A DNA stretch of 64,000 bases from NCBI GenBank assembly GCA_016718565.1, contig JADKCZ010000018.1, forward strand, positions 459,001 to 523,000. Direction: 5' to 3'. Positions 16,902-25,400 of this stretch are shown here, in pieces (within the stretch, counting starts at the first letter, position 1; each line of letters opens with the position of its first letter). Source of the stretch: Anaeromyxobacter sp. (GTDB lineage: Bacteria > Myxococcota > Myxococcia > Myxococcales > Anaeromyxobacteraceae). Position numbers and translations under genes: made by a program. A model generated the notes under the pieces. The model made no database searches. It saw only the letters and a program-made list of their open reading frames with translations, and was not told where the DNA came from.

Positions 16902-17450
16902 TCACCGCCCGACGGACGCGGCCCCCGCGCCCGGACTCCGCGACCCGGCGGCCTCCGCCGCCCCGATCGAGGTCACCGCACCACCCACCCGCTCCAGCCG
17001 GCGCAGCGCCGCCCTGGCCTCGCGCTCCGCCCGGCCCAGCTCCACCGCGAACTGGCGCCGCCGCGGGTGGACCTTGGCCCTGGCGGCGATGGCGGCCACC
17101 AGGTCCGCCAGCCCCTGCTCCACGTCCTCGAGCTGGTTGCGGACCGTGACGAAGCTACCGCGGATGTCCTCCACGGTGTAGCCCTCCGCCATCATCCGCT
17201 TGACCAGCGCGATGCGGCGCACCACCGCCACCGGGTAGAGCCCGGTCGAGCCGGTGTGCTTGCCCTTGCGCCCCACCCGCCGGCTCCGCGGCAGCAGCCC
17301 GAGCTGCACGTACTTGCGGAACGTCGACGCCGACAGCCGCGCCCCCCGCGCCTCGAAGAGCCGCACCACCTCGCCGCTGGTGATGCCGGCGGCGCGCTCG
17401 CGCTCCAGGTGGTCCAGCTCGGCGTCGGAGAGGAAATCCATTCGATCCAT
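16902..17450 (-). CDS. MerR-family transcriptional regulator
   Basis: A 182-residue regulator with an N-terminal winged HTH of the MerR type: ITSGEVVRLFEARGARLSAS, then TFRKYVQLGLLPRSRRVGRK and YPVAVVRRIALVKRMMAEGYTV (about 21-95). A coiled segment from about 100 to 150 should mediate dimerisation. The last 30 residues are Gly/Ala/Ser-rich. No Cys metal site is present, so a metal sensor is unlikely. The start at 17450 (or 17441) is chosen because a good promoter lies at 17485-17513 and the upstream reading is not protein-like. It appears to head the unit with the sigma-like gene. Confidence 0.85.
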   Translation of the reverse strand: MDRMDFLSDAELDHLERERAAGITSGEVVRLFEARGARLSASTFRKYVQLGLLPRSRRVGRKGKHTGSTGLYPVAVVRRIALVKRMMAEGYTVEDIRGSFVTVRNQLEDVEQGLADLVAAIAARAKVHPRRRQFAVELGRAEREARAALRRLERVGGAVTSIGAAEAAGSRSPGAGAASVGR

Positions 17451-17484
17451 GGCTTGAAAATCGGCGTGGGAAAACTTGATTTCG

Positions 17485-17513
17485 AATTTATGGCATTGAG
17501 TGGAGATCGTCAA
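17485..17513 (-). promoter_or_regulatory. Sigma-70-type promoter of the MerR gene
   Basis: On the minus strand TTGACG (17508-17513) and TAAATT (17485-17490) are separated by exactly 17 bases. They lie within the only AT-rich stretch of the neighbourhood (about 17450-17515). The -35 matches consensus at five of six positions and the -10 at four. The predicted start of transcription is about 28 bases before the ATG at 17450. The remaining spacer up to 17711 holds no gene. Confidence 0.65.
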
Positions 17514-17711
17514 CGACCATCGGTTCGGGTGACGCGGCGGGGCCGTCGCGTGTTCGTGGGACGCCGATCGGCGGATGGAGCTGGCGCGATCGCGGGCACG
17601 CCGCGCCGGCGGCCGCGCGCGCGGACTCACCGCGGCGGGTGCCGGCTCAGGCGCGAGGAGGCGGGATGCCGCCGGCCACGGGCCGGCCGGCGCGGGGGCC
17701 AGGCGCGCGCG

Positions 17712-19223
17712 TCAGCGCTGCAGCCTGGGGCGCCACCGGTGCACGCGGCCGGCCTCGACCGTCACCTCGAGCTGGTCTCGGCCGAGATCGTCGTTGGCGG
17801 CCTGCAGCAGGTGGTGGCCGGCCGGGAGCTCGAGGTCGATGGGCGTGTCCCCGCGCAGCGCGCCGTCCACCCAGACGGTGGCCAGCGGGATGGGGGCGAT
17901 GACCAGGCGGCCGACGCCCCGCCGCTGGCCCTCGGCGTCGAGGTCCGGATCGATCTCCAGCGGCCCCGCCGCGCCGCGGCCGGGCGCCGCCAGGCCGCCG
18001 GCGCCCGGCGCGGGGGCTCCAGCCGGCGCGGCGGTGGCCGGCGGCCCGTCACCCGCCAGGCCGGCGCGCAGCGCCAGCCCCGCCAGCACGGCCGCCAGCG
18101 CCACGGCGGCGCCGCGGGCGGCCAGACGCCCGGCGCCAGGCCGTCCGGCGGCCGACCCGGCCGCGGCCGGAGGAGGCGCCCCGGGCGGCGGGAGCTCCAC
18201 GGTCCGGGTGGCGGCGTCGGGGCCGGCCGGTTCGCGCTGGCCCGCGCCGGCGGATCGCGCCACGGGCCGCACCGCCGTGGCCGCCGTCGGCGCGCCGGAC
18301 CCCGCCTCGCCGTCCGGCCAGAGCCGGCGCATGAAGGCCCGCAGGTCGACGTCCTCCGGCGTGCGCACCAGCCCCAGCAGCACCGCGGCCAGGGCCGCCC
18401 CGAGCTCGCCCGCCGTGGCGGTCCGCTCGGCCGGGTCGCGGCGCAGCGCGGCCAGCACCGCCGCGTCCAGCGCGCCGGAGACCTGCTCGTTCCAGGCCGA
18501 GGGCGGGGAGACCGGCGCGTCTCCCTGGACCGCCGCCAGCGTGGCCGCGTCGCTCTCCCGGGCGAAGAGCCGGCGGCCGGCGCAGAGCTCCCACACCACC
18601 ACCCCCAGCGAGAAGACGTCGGCGCGGGCGTCCACCGGCTCGCCGCGCGCCTGCTCGGGCGCCATGTAGGCCAGCTTGCCCTTCACCGTGCCCGGGTCGG
18701 TCAGCCCGGCCTGGCTCATGGCCCGGGCGATGCCGAAGTCGGCCAGCTTCACCTCGCCCTCGAAGGAGACCAGCACGTTGGGCGGCGAGACGTCGCGGTG
18801 CACCAGGCCGAGCGGCCGGCCACCCTCGGTGAGCCGGTGGGCGTAGTCGAGCGCCCTGGCCACCTCGACCCCCAGGTGGAGCGCCCGCGGCAGCCCGAGC
18901 CGGGCGCCCACCTCGCGGCAGCGCTCCACCACCCGGCCCAGGTCCCGGCCACGCACCAGCTCCATGGCGATGGCGTGGCGCCCGTCCTGCTCCACCAGCT
19001 CGAAGACCTGCACCACGTTGGCGTGGGTGAGGCGGGCCGCCAGGCGTGCCTCCTCCAGGAACATGCGGGCGAAGTCGCTGCGCGCGCCGTGCTCGCCGCG
19101 CACCAGCTTGAGGGCCACCTCCTTCTCCACCCCGGCCGGCCCGGCCACGCGCGCCCGCCAGACCTCCGCCATGCCGCCTGAGGCGATGGGCTCGAGGAGC
19201 TGGTACCTGCCGAACGCGCGCAC
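17712..19223 (-). CDS. Membrane Ser/Thr protein kinase with C-terminal PEGA domain
   Basis: A 503-residue Hanks-type kinase. The glycine loop IASGGMAEVWRA and Lys39 (VALKLVRG) are followed by the catalytic HRDVSPPNVL with Asp144, ADFGIAR with Asp162, and KGKLAYMAPEQ before APE. The kinase domain ends near 285. A Pro/Ala-rich linker carries one transmembrane segment (about 375-400). The last 65 residues form a PEGA domain (VWVDGALRGDTPIDLELPAG), usually surface- or periplasm-facing. The substrate is unknown. Such kinases are abundant in myxobacteria. It is divergent from the TldD-like gene across a repeat-filled spacer. Confidence 0.93.
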   Translation of the reverse strand: MRAFGRYQLLEPIASGGMAEVWRARVAGPAGVEKEVALKLVRGEHGARSDFARMFLEEARLAARLTHANVVQVFELVEQDGRHAIAMELVRGRDLGRVVERCREVGARLGLPRALHLGVEVARALDYAHRLTEGGRPLGLVHRDVSPPNVLVSFEGEVKLADFGIARAMSQAGLTDPGTVKGKLAYMAPEQARGEPVDARADVFSLGVVVWELCAGRRLFARESDAATLAAVQGDAPVSPPSAWNEQVSGALDAAVLAALRRDPAERTATAGELGAALAAVLLGLVRTPEDVDLRAFMRRLWPDGEAGSGAPTAATAVRPVARSAGAGQREPAGPDAATRTVELPPPGAPPPAAAGSAAGRPGAGRLAARGAAVALAAVLAGLALRAGLAGDGPPATAAPAGAPAPGAGGLAAPGRGAAGPLEIDPDLDAEGQRRGVGRLVIAPIPLATVWVDGALRGDTPIDLELPAGHHLLQAANDDLGRDQLEVTVEAGRVHRWRPRLQR

Positions 19224-19295
19224 GGAGGGTGGATTGTACCCGCGGTCCGGGCGGCGGGCGAGAATGGGGGTGTGGGGTCGCTGTCGAAGCGCCCC

Positions 19296-19335
19296 CTCAC
19301 CCCGGCCCTCTCCCCGGGGGGGAGCGGGAGAGCGG
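19296..19335. repeat. Half-palindrome element next to hexamer array
   Basis: CTCACCCCGGCCCTCTCCCC followed by a G-run, GGGAG and GCGGAAC. Reverse-complemented, the first block equals the right half of the palindromes at 53197 and 55605. It directly precedes the hexamer array starting near 19341, in the spacer between the divergent kinase and TldD-like genes. Confidence 0.6.
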
Positions 19336-19340
19336 AACCG

Positions 19341-19461
19341 AGGTCGAGGTCGGGGTCGGGGTCGGGGTCGAGGTCGGGGTCGGGGTCGGGGTCGGAGGTC
19401 GGGGTCGAGGTCGGGGGTGGGTGGGGGGGGTGGGGGGGGGGGGGGGGGGTCGAGGTCGAGG
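19341..19461. repeat. GGGGTC/GAGGTC hexanucleotide array with an 18-G run
   Basis: Roughly 120 bases of irregular GGTCGG/GGTCGA units fill the promoter spacer between the kinase and the TldD-like gene. Unit lengths vary here (6 and 7 bases and longer G stretches), unlike the strictly in-frame arrays inside genes. It contains an uninterrupted run of 18 G residues at 19432-19449. The array ends about 52 bases before the GTG of the next gene. Confidence 0.85.
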
Positions 19462-19512
19462 CCGCCCCGCCCCGGTCGTGAGCCCGGACCGCGCCCGTGT
19501 TACACGGGGGGC

Positions 19513-21363
19513 GTGCTCCCGCTCCTCGCCGCGCTGCTGCTCGCCGCCGCTCCCGACCCGCGCCTCGGGGCGCTCGCCGCCATGGGCGAGGAGCTGGAGC
19601 GGTCCAGCGCCAGGCTGGCGCTCGAGGGGTTCGAGCGCCCCTACTACCTGGGCTACCAGCTCCGCGAGGTGTCGTCCCACGAGGTGAGCGGCCGGTACGG
19701 CGCCGTGATGGACGACCTGTCGCGCCGCGACCGCACCCTCTTCGTGGAGGTGCGGGTCGGCAGCCACCAGCTCGACTCCTCGGGCAGCGCCGAGGAGGTG
19801 CTGGTGCTCGGCGGGGAGCAGCCGACCTGGTACGCGCCCAAGGACGCGCCGCTCGACGACGACCCGCAGGCGCTCCGCAGCGCCCTCTGGCTGCTCACCG
19901 ACGAGCGCTACAAGGAGGCGCTGGCCAGCTGGTTCAAGAAGCGCTCCCGCCAGGTCTACCGGCGAGACGAGCCCGACCGCGCGCCCAGCTTCTCGCGCGA
20001 GGAGCCGTCGCGCCACCTGGACGCCCCCCTCCCCTTCCCCTTCGACCGGGAGCGCTGGCGCCGCGCCGTGCGCGACACCTCGCGGGCCTTCCGCGACCAG
20101 CCCCACGTCTTCGACGCGCAGGTCCGGGTCACCGCCGAGAAGCAGGTCCGCTGGCTGGTCACCAGCGAGGGGACCCGGCTGGTCACCGAGCAGGCGCTCT
20201 ACGCCGTGCACCTGGCGGCGGTGGCGCGGGCCGACGACGGCCAGCTGCTCGACGGCGGGCGCGACTTCTACGCCCCCAGCGAGGCCGGCCTGCCCGGCCC
20301 CGCCGCGCTCGCCGAGGCGGCGCGCGCCGTGGCGGCCGAGCTGCTGGCGCTGCGCCGCGCGCCCGCCATCGACCCGTACACCGGCCCGGCCATCCTGGAG
20401 CCGGAGGCCACCGGCGTGCTGTTCCACGAGGCCGTGGGCCACCGCCTGGAGGGCGAGCGGCTCGACGACGACAAGGAGGGGCAGACCTACCAGGGCCAGA
20501 TCGGCCAGCCGGTCCTGCCCGGCTTCCTCTCCATCGTGGACGACCCCACCCTGGCCGCGGCCGGCGGCGTGGCCCTCAACGGCACCTACGCCTTCGACGA
20601 CCAGGGCGTGCCGGCGCAGCGGACCCAGCTGGTGAAGGACGGCCGGCTGGTGGGGTTCCTGCTCTCGCGCAAGCCGGTGCGCCCCTTCGAGCGCTCCAAC
20701 GGCCACGGGCGCGCCCAGGGGTCCCGCCAGGCGGTGGCGCGCATGGCCAACCTGGTGGTGGAGTCGTCCAGGCGGCTGCCGCGCGCCGAGCTGAAGCGCC
20801 TCCTCATGGAGGAGGCGCGCCGCCAGGGGAAGCCCTACGGCCTGCTCATCCGCGACATCACCGGCGGCAACACCAACACCATGTCGTTCGGCTACCAGGC
20901 CTTCAAGGGCACGCCGCGGCTGGTCTCGCGGGTGGACGCCACCACCGGCGAGGAGACCCTGGTGCGCGGCGTGGAGCTGGTGGGCACGCCCCTCAGCAGC
21001 GTCAACAAGGTGCTGGCCACCGGCGACGAGGTGCGCGTCTTCAACGGCTTCTGTGGCGCCGAGAGCGGCTACGTGCCGGTCTCGACGGTGGCGCCGGCCG
21101 CGCTGGTGGGCGAGATCGAGCTGCAGCGCGTGGCCCGCGCCAGCGAGCGCGGGCCCATCCTGCCGTCGCCGTGGCAGGTCGCGCCACCGAACTCGGTCCC
21201 GACCTCGGTCCCGAACTCGGTCCCGACCTCGACCCCGACCTCGACCCCGACCCCGACCCCGACCTCGACCCCGACCTCGACCTCGACCTCGACCCCGACC
21301 CCGACCCCGACCCCGGCCCCGACCCCGGCCCCACTCCCACCCCCGAGCCCGACCGCCCCGTGA
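19513..21363 (+). CDS. TldD/PmbA-family metalloprotease with repeat-encoded tail
   Basis: A 616-residue protein of the TldD/PmbA (modulator of gyrase) family. The metal motif HExxxH is His305-Glu306 to His310 in LFHEAVGHRLEG. The GGNTNTMSFGYQAFKG block and the Cys of FNGFCGAESGYVPVS near the end of the core are also present. The first 15 residues after the GTG are hydrophobic (LPLLAALLLAAA), so the protein may be exported, as in myxobacterial TldD relatives. The last 55 or so residues are a Pro/Thr/Ser tail produced by a hexamer array and are not part of the family fold. The stop overlaps the next start (GTGA). Confidence 0.88.
   Translation: MLPLLAALLLAAAPDPRLGALAAMGEELERSSARLALEGFERPYYLGYQLREVSSHEVSGRYGAVMDDLSRRDRTLFVEVRVGSHQLDSSGSAEEVLVLGGEQPTWYAPKDAPLDDDPQALRSALWLLTDERYKEALASWFKKRSRQVYRRDEPDRAPSFSREEPSRHLDAPLPFPFDRERWRRAVRDTSRAFRDQPHVFDAQVRVTAEKQVRWLVTSEGTRLVTEQALYAVHLAAVARADDGQLLDGGRDFYAPSEAGLPGPAALAEAARAVAAELLALRRAPAIDPYTGPAILEPEATGVLFHEAVGHRLEGERLDDDKEGQTYQGQIGQPVLPGFLSIVDDPTLAAAGGVALNGTYAFDDQGVPAQRTQLVKDGRLVGFLLSRKPVRPFERSNGHGRAQGSRQAVARMANLVVESSRRLPRAELKRLLMEEARRQGKPYGLLIRDITGGNTNTMSFGYQAFKGTPRLVSRVDATTGEETLVRGVELVGTPLSSVNKVLATGDEVRVFNGFCGAESGYVPVSTVAPAALVGEIELQRVARASERGPILPSPWQVAPPNSVPTSVPNSVPTSTPTSTPTPTPTSTPTSTSTSTPTPTPTPAPTPAPLPPPSPTAP
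21191..21332 (+). repeat. Coding hexanucleotide array at the 3' end of the TldD-like gene
   Basis: Tandem GACCTC/GACCCC/GGTCCC-type units, mostly 6 bases, coding Val/Ser/Thr/Pro alternations. The first units (from 21191) are a 12-base variant reading Asn-Ser-Val-Pro and Thr-Ser-Val-Pro. Later ones read Thr-Pro and Thr-Ser. It occupies the protein's last 60 codons and stops just short of the overlapping start of the next gene. Confidence 0.9.
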
Positions 21364-21845
21364 CCCTGCTCCCGCTGCCGCCGCTCGCCGCCGTCCTCCT
21401 GCGCCCCCGCCGCGACGCGCTGGCCGCCTTCCTGGCGCTCGGCTGGCGCCCCTGGTCCCGCCCGCCCGGCCTCGACGCCGAGCGCCGTCGCACCCTGAAC
21501 GTGGATCTCTCCGAGCCCGAGGTCTCGCTCGACGCCGGCGGCACCACCCGCGCGGTGGCCCACCTGGAGACCGACCTGTCCGGGCTGGTGACGATGGTTG
21601 AGGTGGTGTCCACCGACCCGGCCGAGCCGGCCCGCGTGGCGGCGGTGCTGCTGGGCGCGGAGCCGGGCGAGCCGCGCACCGGCGGCGGCGCCGCGGCGCG
21701 CGAGTGGATCTGGGGACCGGAGGCCGGGGTGGAGGCGCGGGTCGAGGGTGAGCCGGTGCGGCTCTGGATCTGCGCCGAGCAGGCCTACGGCGACCGGCTC
21801 TGGCTGGTGGCCACCGTGGTGCGCCGCGCCGGCGACGAGGACTGA
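21360..21845 (+). CDS. Protein of unknown function, coupled to the TldD-like gene
   Basis: A 161-residue soluble protein starting with GTG at 21360, overlapping the preceding stop by 4 bases. Upstream reading in the same frame is only the repeat (Asp-Pro), so a longer start is rejected. The N-terminal PLAAVLLRPRRDALAAFLALGW could form one helix. The rest is a mixed alpha/beta pattern with conserved-looking NVDLSEPEVSLD and WIWGPEAGVEARV stretches. I recognise no family. Coupling suggests its level follows the protease. Confidence 0.65.
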   Translation: MTLLPLPPLAAVLLRPRRDALAAFLALGWRPWSRPPGLDAERRRTLNVDLSEPEVSLDAGGTTRAVAHLETDLSGLVTMVEVVSTDPAEPARVAAVLLGAEPGEPRTGGGAAAREWIWGPEAGVEARVEGEPVRLWICAEQAYGDRLWLVATVVRRAGDED

Positions 21846-21873
21846 CCCGGCCGGCCCGGCGCGGGCCGCTGGC

Positions 21874-22260
21874 TCAGGCGGCGCTGCCGTCCAGCACCGA
21901 GGCCACCCAGGCCTGCGCCTGCGCCTCCTCCGGGAAGGGCTTCACCTTCACCGGCCGGTCGCGCAGGGTGTTGGCGACCGAGAAGCCGCGGGTGGCGATG
22001 GAGACCCCGGCGTTGCTGGTGACGATGGCCATGGCGGCGATCTTGATGAGCGGATCGCCGGTGATGCCGAGCCAGTAGCTGGGCACCGCCGGGTCCACCA
22101 TCCTGACGGTGCTCCCCACCACGAAGACCACGCCGACCGGCCTCTGCAGCGAGGCCTCGCGCAGCGCCGCCTCCAGCGCCTTCTGGCTCTCGGGGGACAG
22201 ATCCTCTGCTGAGGCGTAGCGCACGGTGAAGACGCCGCCCCGGTTCTCGAACGAGCTCAT
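21874..22260 (-). CDS. SpoIIAA/STAS-like small protein
   Basis: A 128-residue protein with an alternating beta/alpha pattern (RPVGVVFVVGSTVRMV, then a helix-rich ITGDPLIKIAAMAIVTSN, then VSIATRGF) that resembles the SpoIIAA-like/SEC14-STAS fold. The fold is found in small stand-alone proteins of many proteobacteria. No catalytic residues or signal peptide are visible. It is divergent from the large CoA activase across 231 bases, and convergent with the preceding gene. Family assignment is tentative. Confidence 0.65.
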   Translation of the reverse strand: MSSFENRGGVFTVRYASAEDLSPESQKALEAALREASLQRPVGVVFVVGSTVRMVDPAVPSYWLGITGDPLIKIAAMAIVTSNAGVSIATRGFSVANTLRDRPVKVKPFPEEAQAQAWVASVLDGSAA

Positions 22261-22491
22261 GCCCGAATCCTAGCAGGGGTCGGACGGGCCGACCGGGTCC
22301 GGCGCGACCCACCCGGCTGGACTTTCCTGGCCCGGTTGAGGATATCTAGGCCCAATCCGAACAGCAGGACCGGCCGCAGGGCTCACCTCGCCACACCGGC
22401 GCAGGCGTGCAGCGGCCATTTCGTCACATGGAGGCGGGATCGCCGCCTCCTCCAGGCAGGCAGGCAGGCCCAGCTCGAGCGGGGGAATCAC

Positions 22492-25400
22492 ATGGCGCGC
22501 TACATCGGCATCGACGTCGGGGCAGAGGCTATCAAGGTGGTCGAGCTCCGGCGGGAGGGCGGCGCCCTCGAGTGGGTCCGTCGCACCGTCCTGGAGCACC
22601 ACAAGGAGCCCGGGCAGACCCTGAAGGGCGTGCTGGCCGGCTGGGGCTGGGACCAGGTGGACGGCGCGGCCGTGACCGGCCGCCTCGGGCGCCAGGTGGC
22701 GCTGATGCGCGTGCCGGCCAAGCAGGCCCAGGCCGCCGGCTACCGGTTCCAGCACGGCGCCGCCCCGGCCACCATCGTCTCCATCGGCAGCCACGGGTTC
22801 TCGGTGCTCGAGCTGCGCGAGGGGGCCGTCGAGGTCTTCCGCGAGAACTCCCGCTGCGCCCAGGGCACCGGCAACTTCCTGCGCCAGCTGGTGGAGCGCT
22901 TCGACCTGACCGTGGAGCAGGCCGCCGACCTGGCCGCCGGCGTGGCCGAGCCGGCGCCCCTCTCCGGCCGCTGCCCGGTCATCCTCAAGACCGACATGAC
23001 CCACCTCGCCAACAAGGGCGAGGGCAAGGACCGCATCCTGGCCGGCCTGCTCGACGCCATCGCCGAGAACGTGCAGGTGCTGGTGAAGCCGCGGGTCTGC
23101 CCGGACCGGCTGCTGCTGGCGGGCGGGGTCTCCCGCTCGGTGCGGGTGCGCCAGCACTTCAGCACCTTCGCCGAGCGCCAGGGCATGACCTTCGTGGACC
23201 AGCCGGGCGACGACGCGCTCTACCTCGACGCGCTGGGCTGCGCCGTGGCCGCCTCGGAGCACGGCTTCAAGCGGCCGGCCCTGGAGGACCTGATCGAGCC
23301 CCCGCTCGAGAGCGACCTGGAGCGGCTGCCGGCGCTGGGCGCGGCGCTGCCCAAGGTGCGGCGCATGCCGGTCGCCCCGGCCCGCGAGTGGGAGGGGCCG
23401 CGCGACGTCATCCTGGGCTTCGACATCGGCTCCACCGGCTCCAAGGCGGTGGCGCTGGACCTCGAGTGGAAGGAGCCGCTCTGGGAGGGCTACCTGCGCA
23501 CCAACGGCGACCCCGTCAGCGCCGCCCAGGCGCTGATGCGCCAGTTCCTGGAGGGGCCGGCCGGCCTGCACCGGGTGCGCGGCTTCGGCGCCACCGGCTC
23601 GGGGCGCGAGATCGTGGGCTCGCTCCTCTCCACCTGCTACGGCTGCGACTCGGTCTACGTGCTCAACGAGATCGCGGCCCACGCCACCGGCGCGCTCCGC
23701 CTCGAGCCGCGCGTCGACACCATCTTCGAGATCGGCGGGCAGGACGCCAAGTACATCCGCCTGGCCGAGGGCCGGGTGGTGGACGCCGCCATGAACGAGG
23801 CCTGCTCGGCCGGCACCGGCTCCTTCATCGAGGAGCAGGGCAAGCGCTTCAGCGGCATCGAGAACATCGTGCAGCTCGGCGCCGAGGCGCTGGGCGCCAG
23901 CGAGGGCGTGGCCCTGGGGCAGCACTGCTCCATCTTCATGGCGGAGATCATCGACGAGGCGGTGGCCGGGGGCGTGCCCCGCGAGCGCATCGTGGCCGGA
24001 ATCTACGACTCGGTCATCGCCAACTACCTGAACCGGGTGAAGGGGAGCCGCTCGGTGGGCCAGGTCATCCTGTGCCAGGGCATGCCCTTCGCCTCCGACG
24101 CGCTGGCGGCGGCGGTGGCGCGCCAGACCGGGGCCGAGGTCATCGTGCCGCCCAAGCCCGGCCTGATGGGCGCCATCGGCATCGCCCTGCTGGCGGCCGA
24201 GGACCTGCCGGTGGCCACCGCGGCCCCTGCCGACGGCCGCACCTTCCTGACCGCCCGCATCGACCGGAAGGACAGCTTCGTCTGCACCTCCACCAAGGGC
24301 TGCGGCGGCGCCGGCAACAAGTGCCGTATCGACCGGCTCACCACGGTGGTGGCGGGCGAGACGCAGCGCTTCACCTGGGGCGGCAACTGCTCGCTCTACG
24401 ACCGCGGCACCCGCAAGAAGAAGCTGCCCGACCTGGCGCCCGACCCGTTCCGCGAGCGGACCGCCCTGGTGCACCAGCTCATCGCCGAGGTGAGCGGGCG
24501 GCGCGGCGGGAAGCTGGTGGCCATCACCGACGAGTTCCAGCTCAAGGGGCTCTTCCCCTTCTACGCCACCTTCCTGCACCGCATGGGGCTGGACCTGGCG
24601 GTCTCCACCGGCGCGGACCGCAAGGCCTTGAAGCGCGGCATCGAGGAGGGCAACGTGCCCTTCTGCGCGCCCATGCAGCAGTACCACGGGCTGGTGGCCG
24701 CCATGGCCGACCAGAAGCCGGACTGGCTCTTCCTGCCCATGCTGCGCGAGATCCCCCGGGTCGCCCAGGAGCGCACCTCGCAGGTCTGCCCCATCGTGCA
24801 GGCGGCGCCGGACATGCTGCGCTGGGACCTGGGCGAGGCGGCCGGGGCCACGGTGCTCTCGCCGGTGGTGGACATGGGCCCGGGCTTCCTCGACTCGCCG
24901 GCCTTCCTGCAGGGCTGCGCCTGGCTGGCGGAGAAGCTCGGGGTGAGCAGCTGGCGCGAGGCCTGGACCGCGGCCCGCGCCGCGCAGGCCCGCTTCGACG
25001 AGCAGGTGCTGGCCCAGGGCCAGCGCGCCCTCGACTTCTGCCGCGAGCAGGGCGTCACGCCGGTGGTGGTGCTGGGGCGCAGCTACACCATCCACAACGA
25101 CGTCCTCAACTCCAACGTGCCCTCCATCCTGCGCGAGCAGGGGGCCATCGCCATCCCGGTGGACGCCCTGCCGGTGCCCGACGACGCGCCCATCTTCGAC
25201 GACATGTTCTGGGGCTACAGCCAGCGCATCCTGCGGGCCGCCTGGCACATCCGGCGCACCCCCGGCCTGTACAGCATCTTCTGCTCCAACTACTCCTGCG
25301 GCCCGGACAGCTTCACCGTCCACAGCTTCACCTGGCTGATGGAGGGGCGGCCGCTGGCCATCATCGAGACCGACGGCCACGCCGGGGACGCCGGCACCAA

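Noticed and set aside
17450..17630. Upstream N-terminal extension of the MerR protein
   Set aside because: Reading passes through the AT-rich promoter region and has no MerR-like sequence. The promoter at 17485-17513 would lie inside it.
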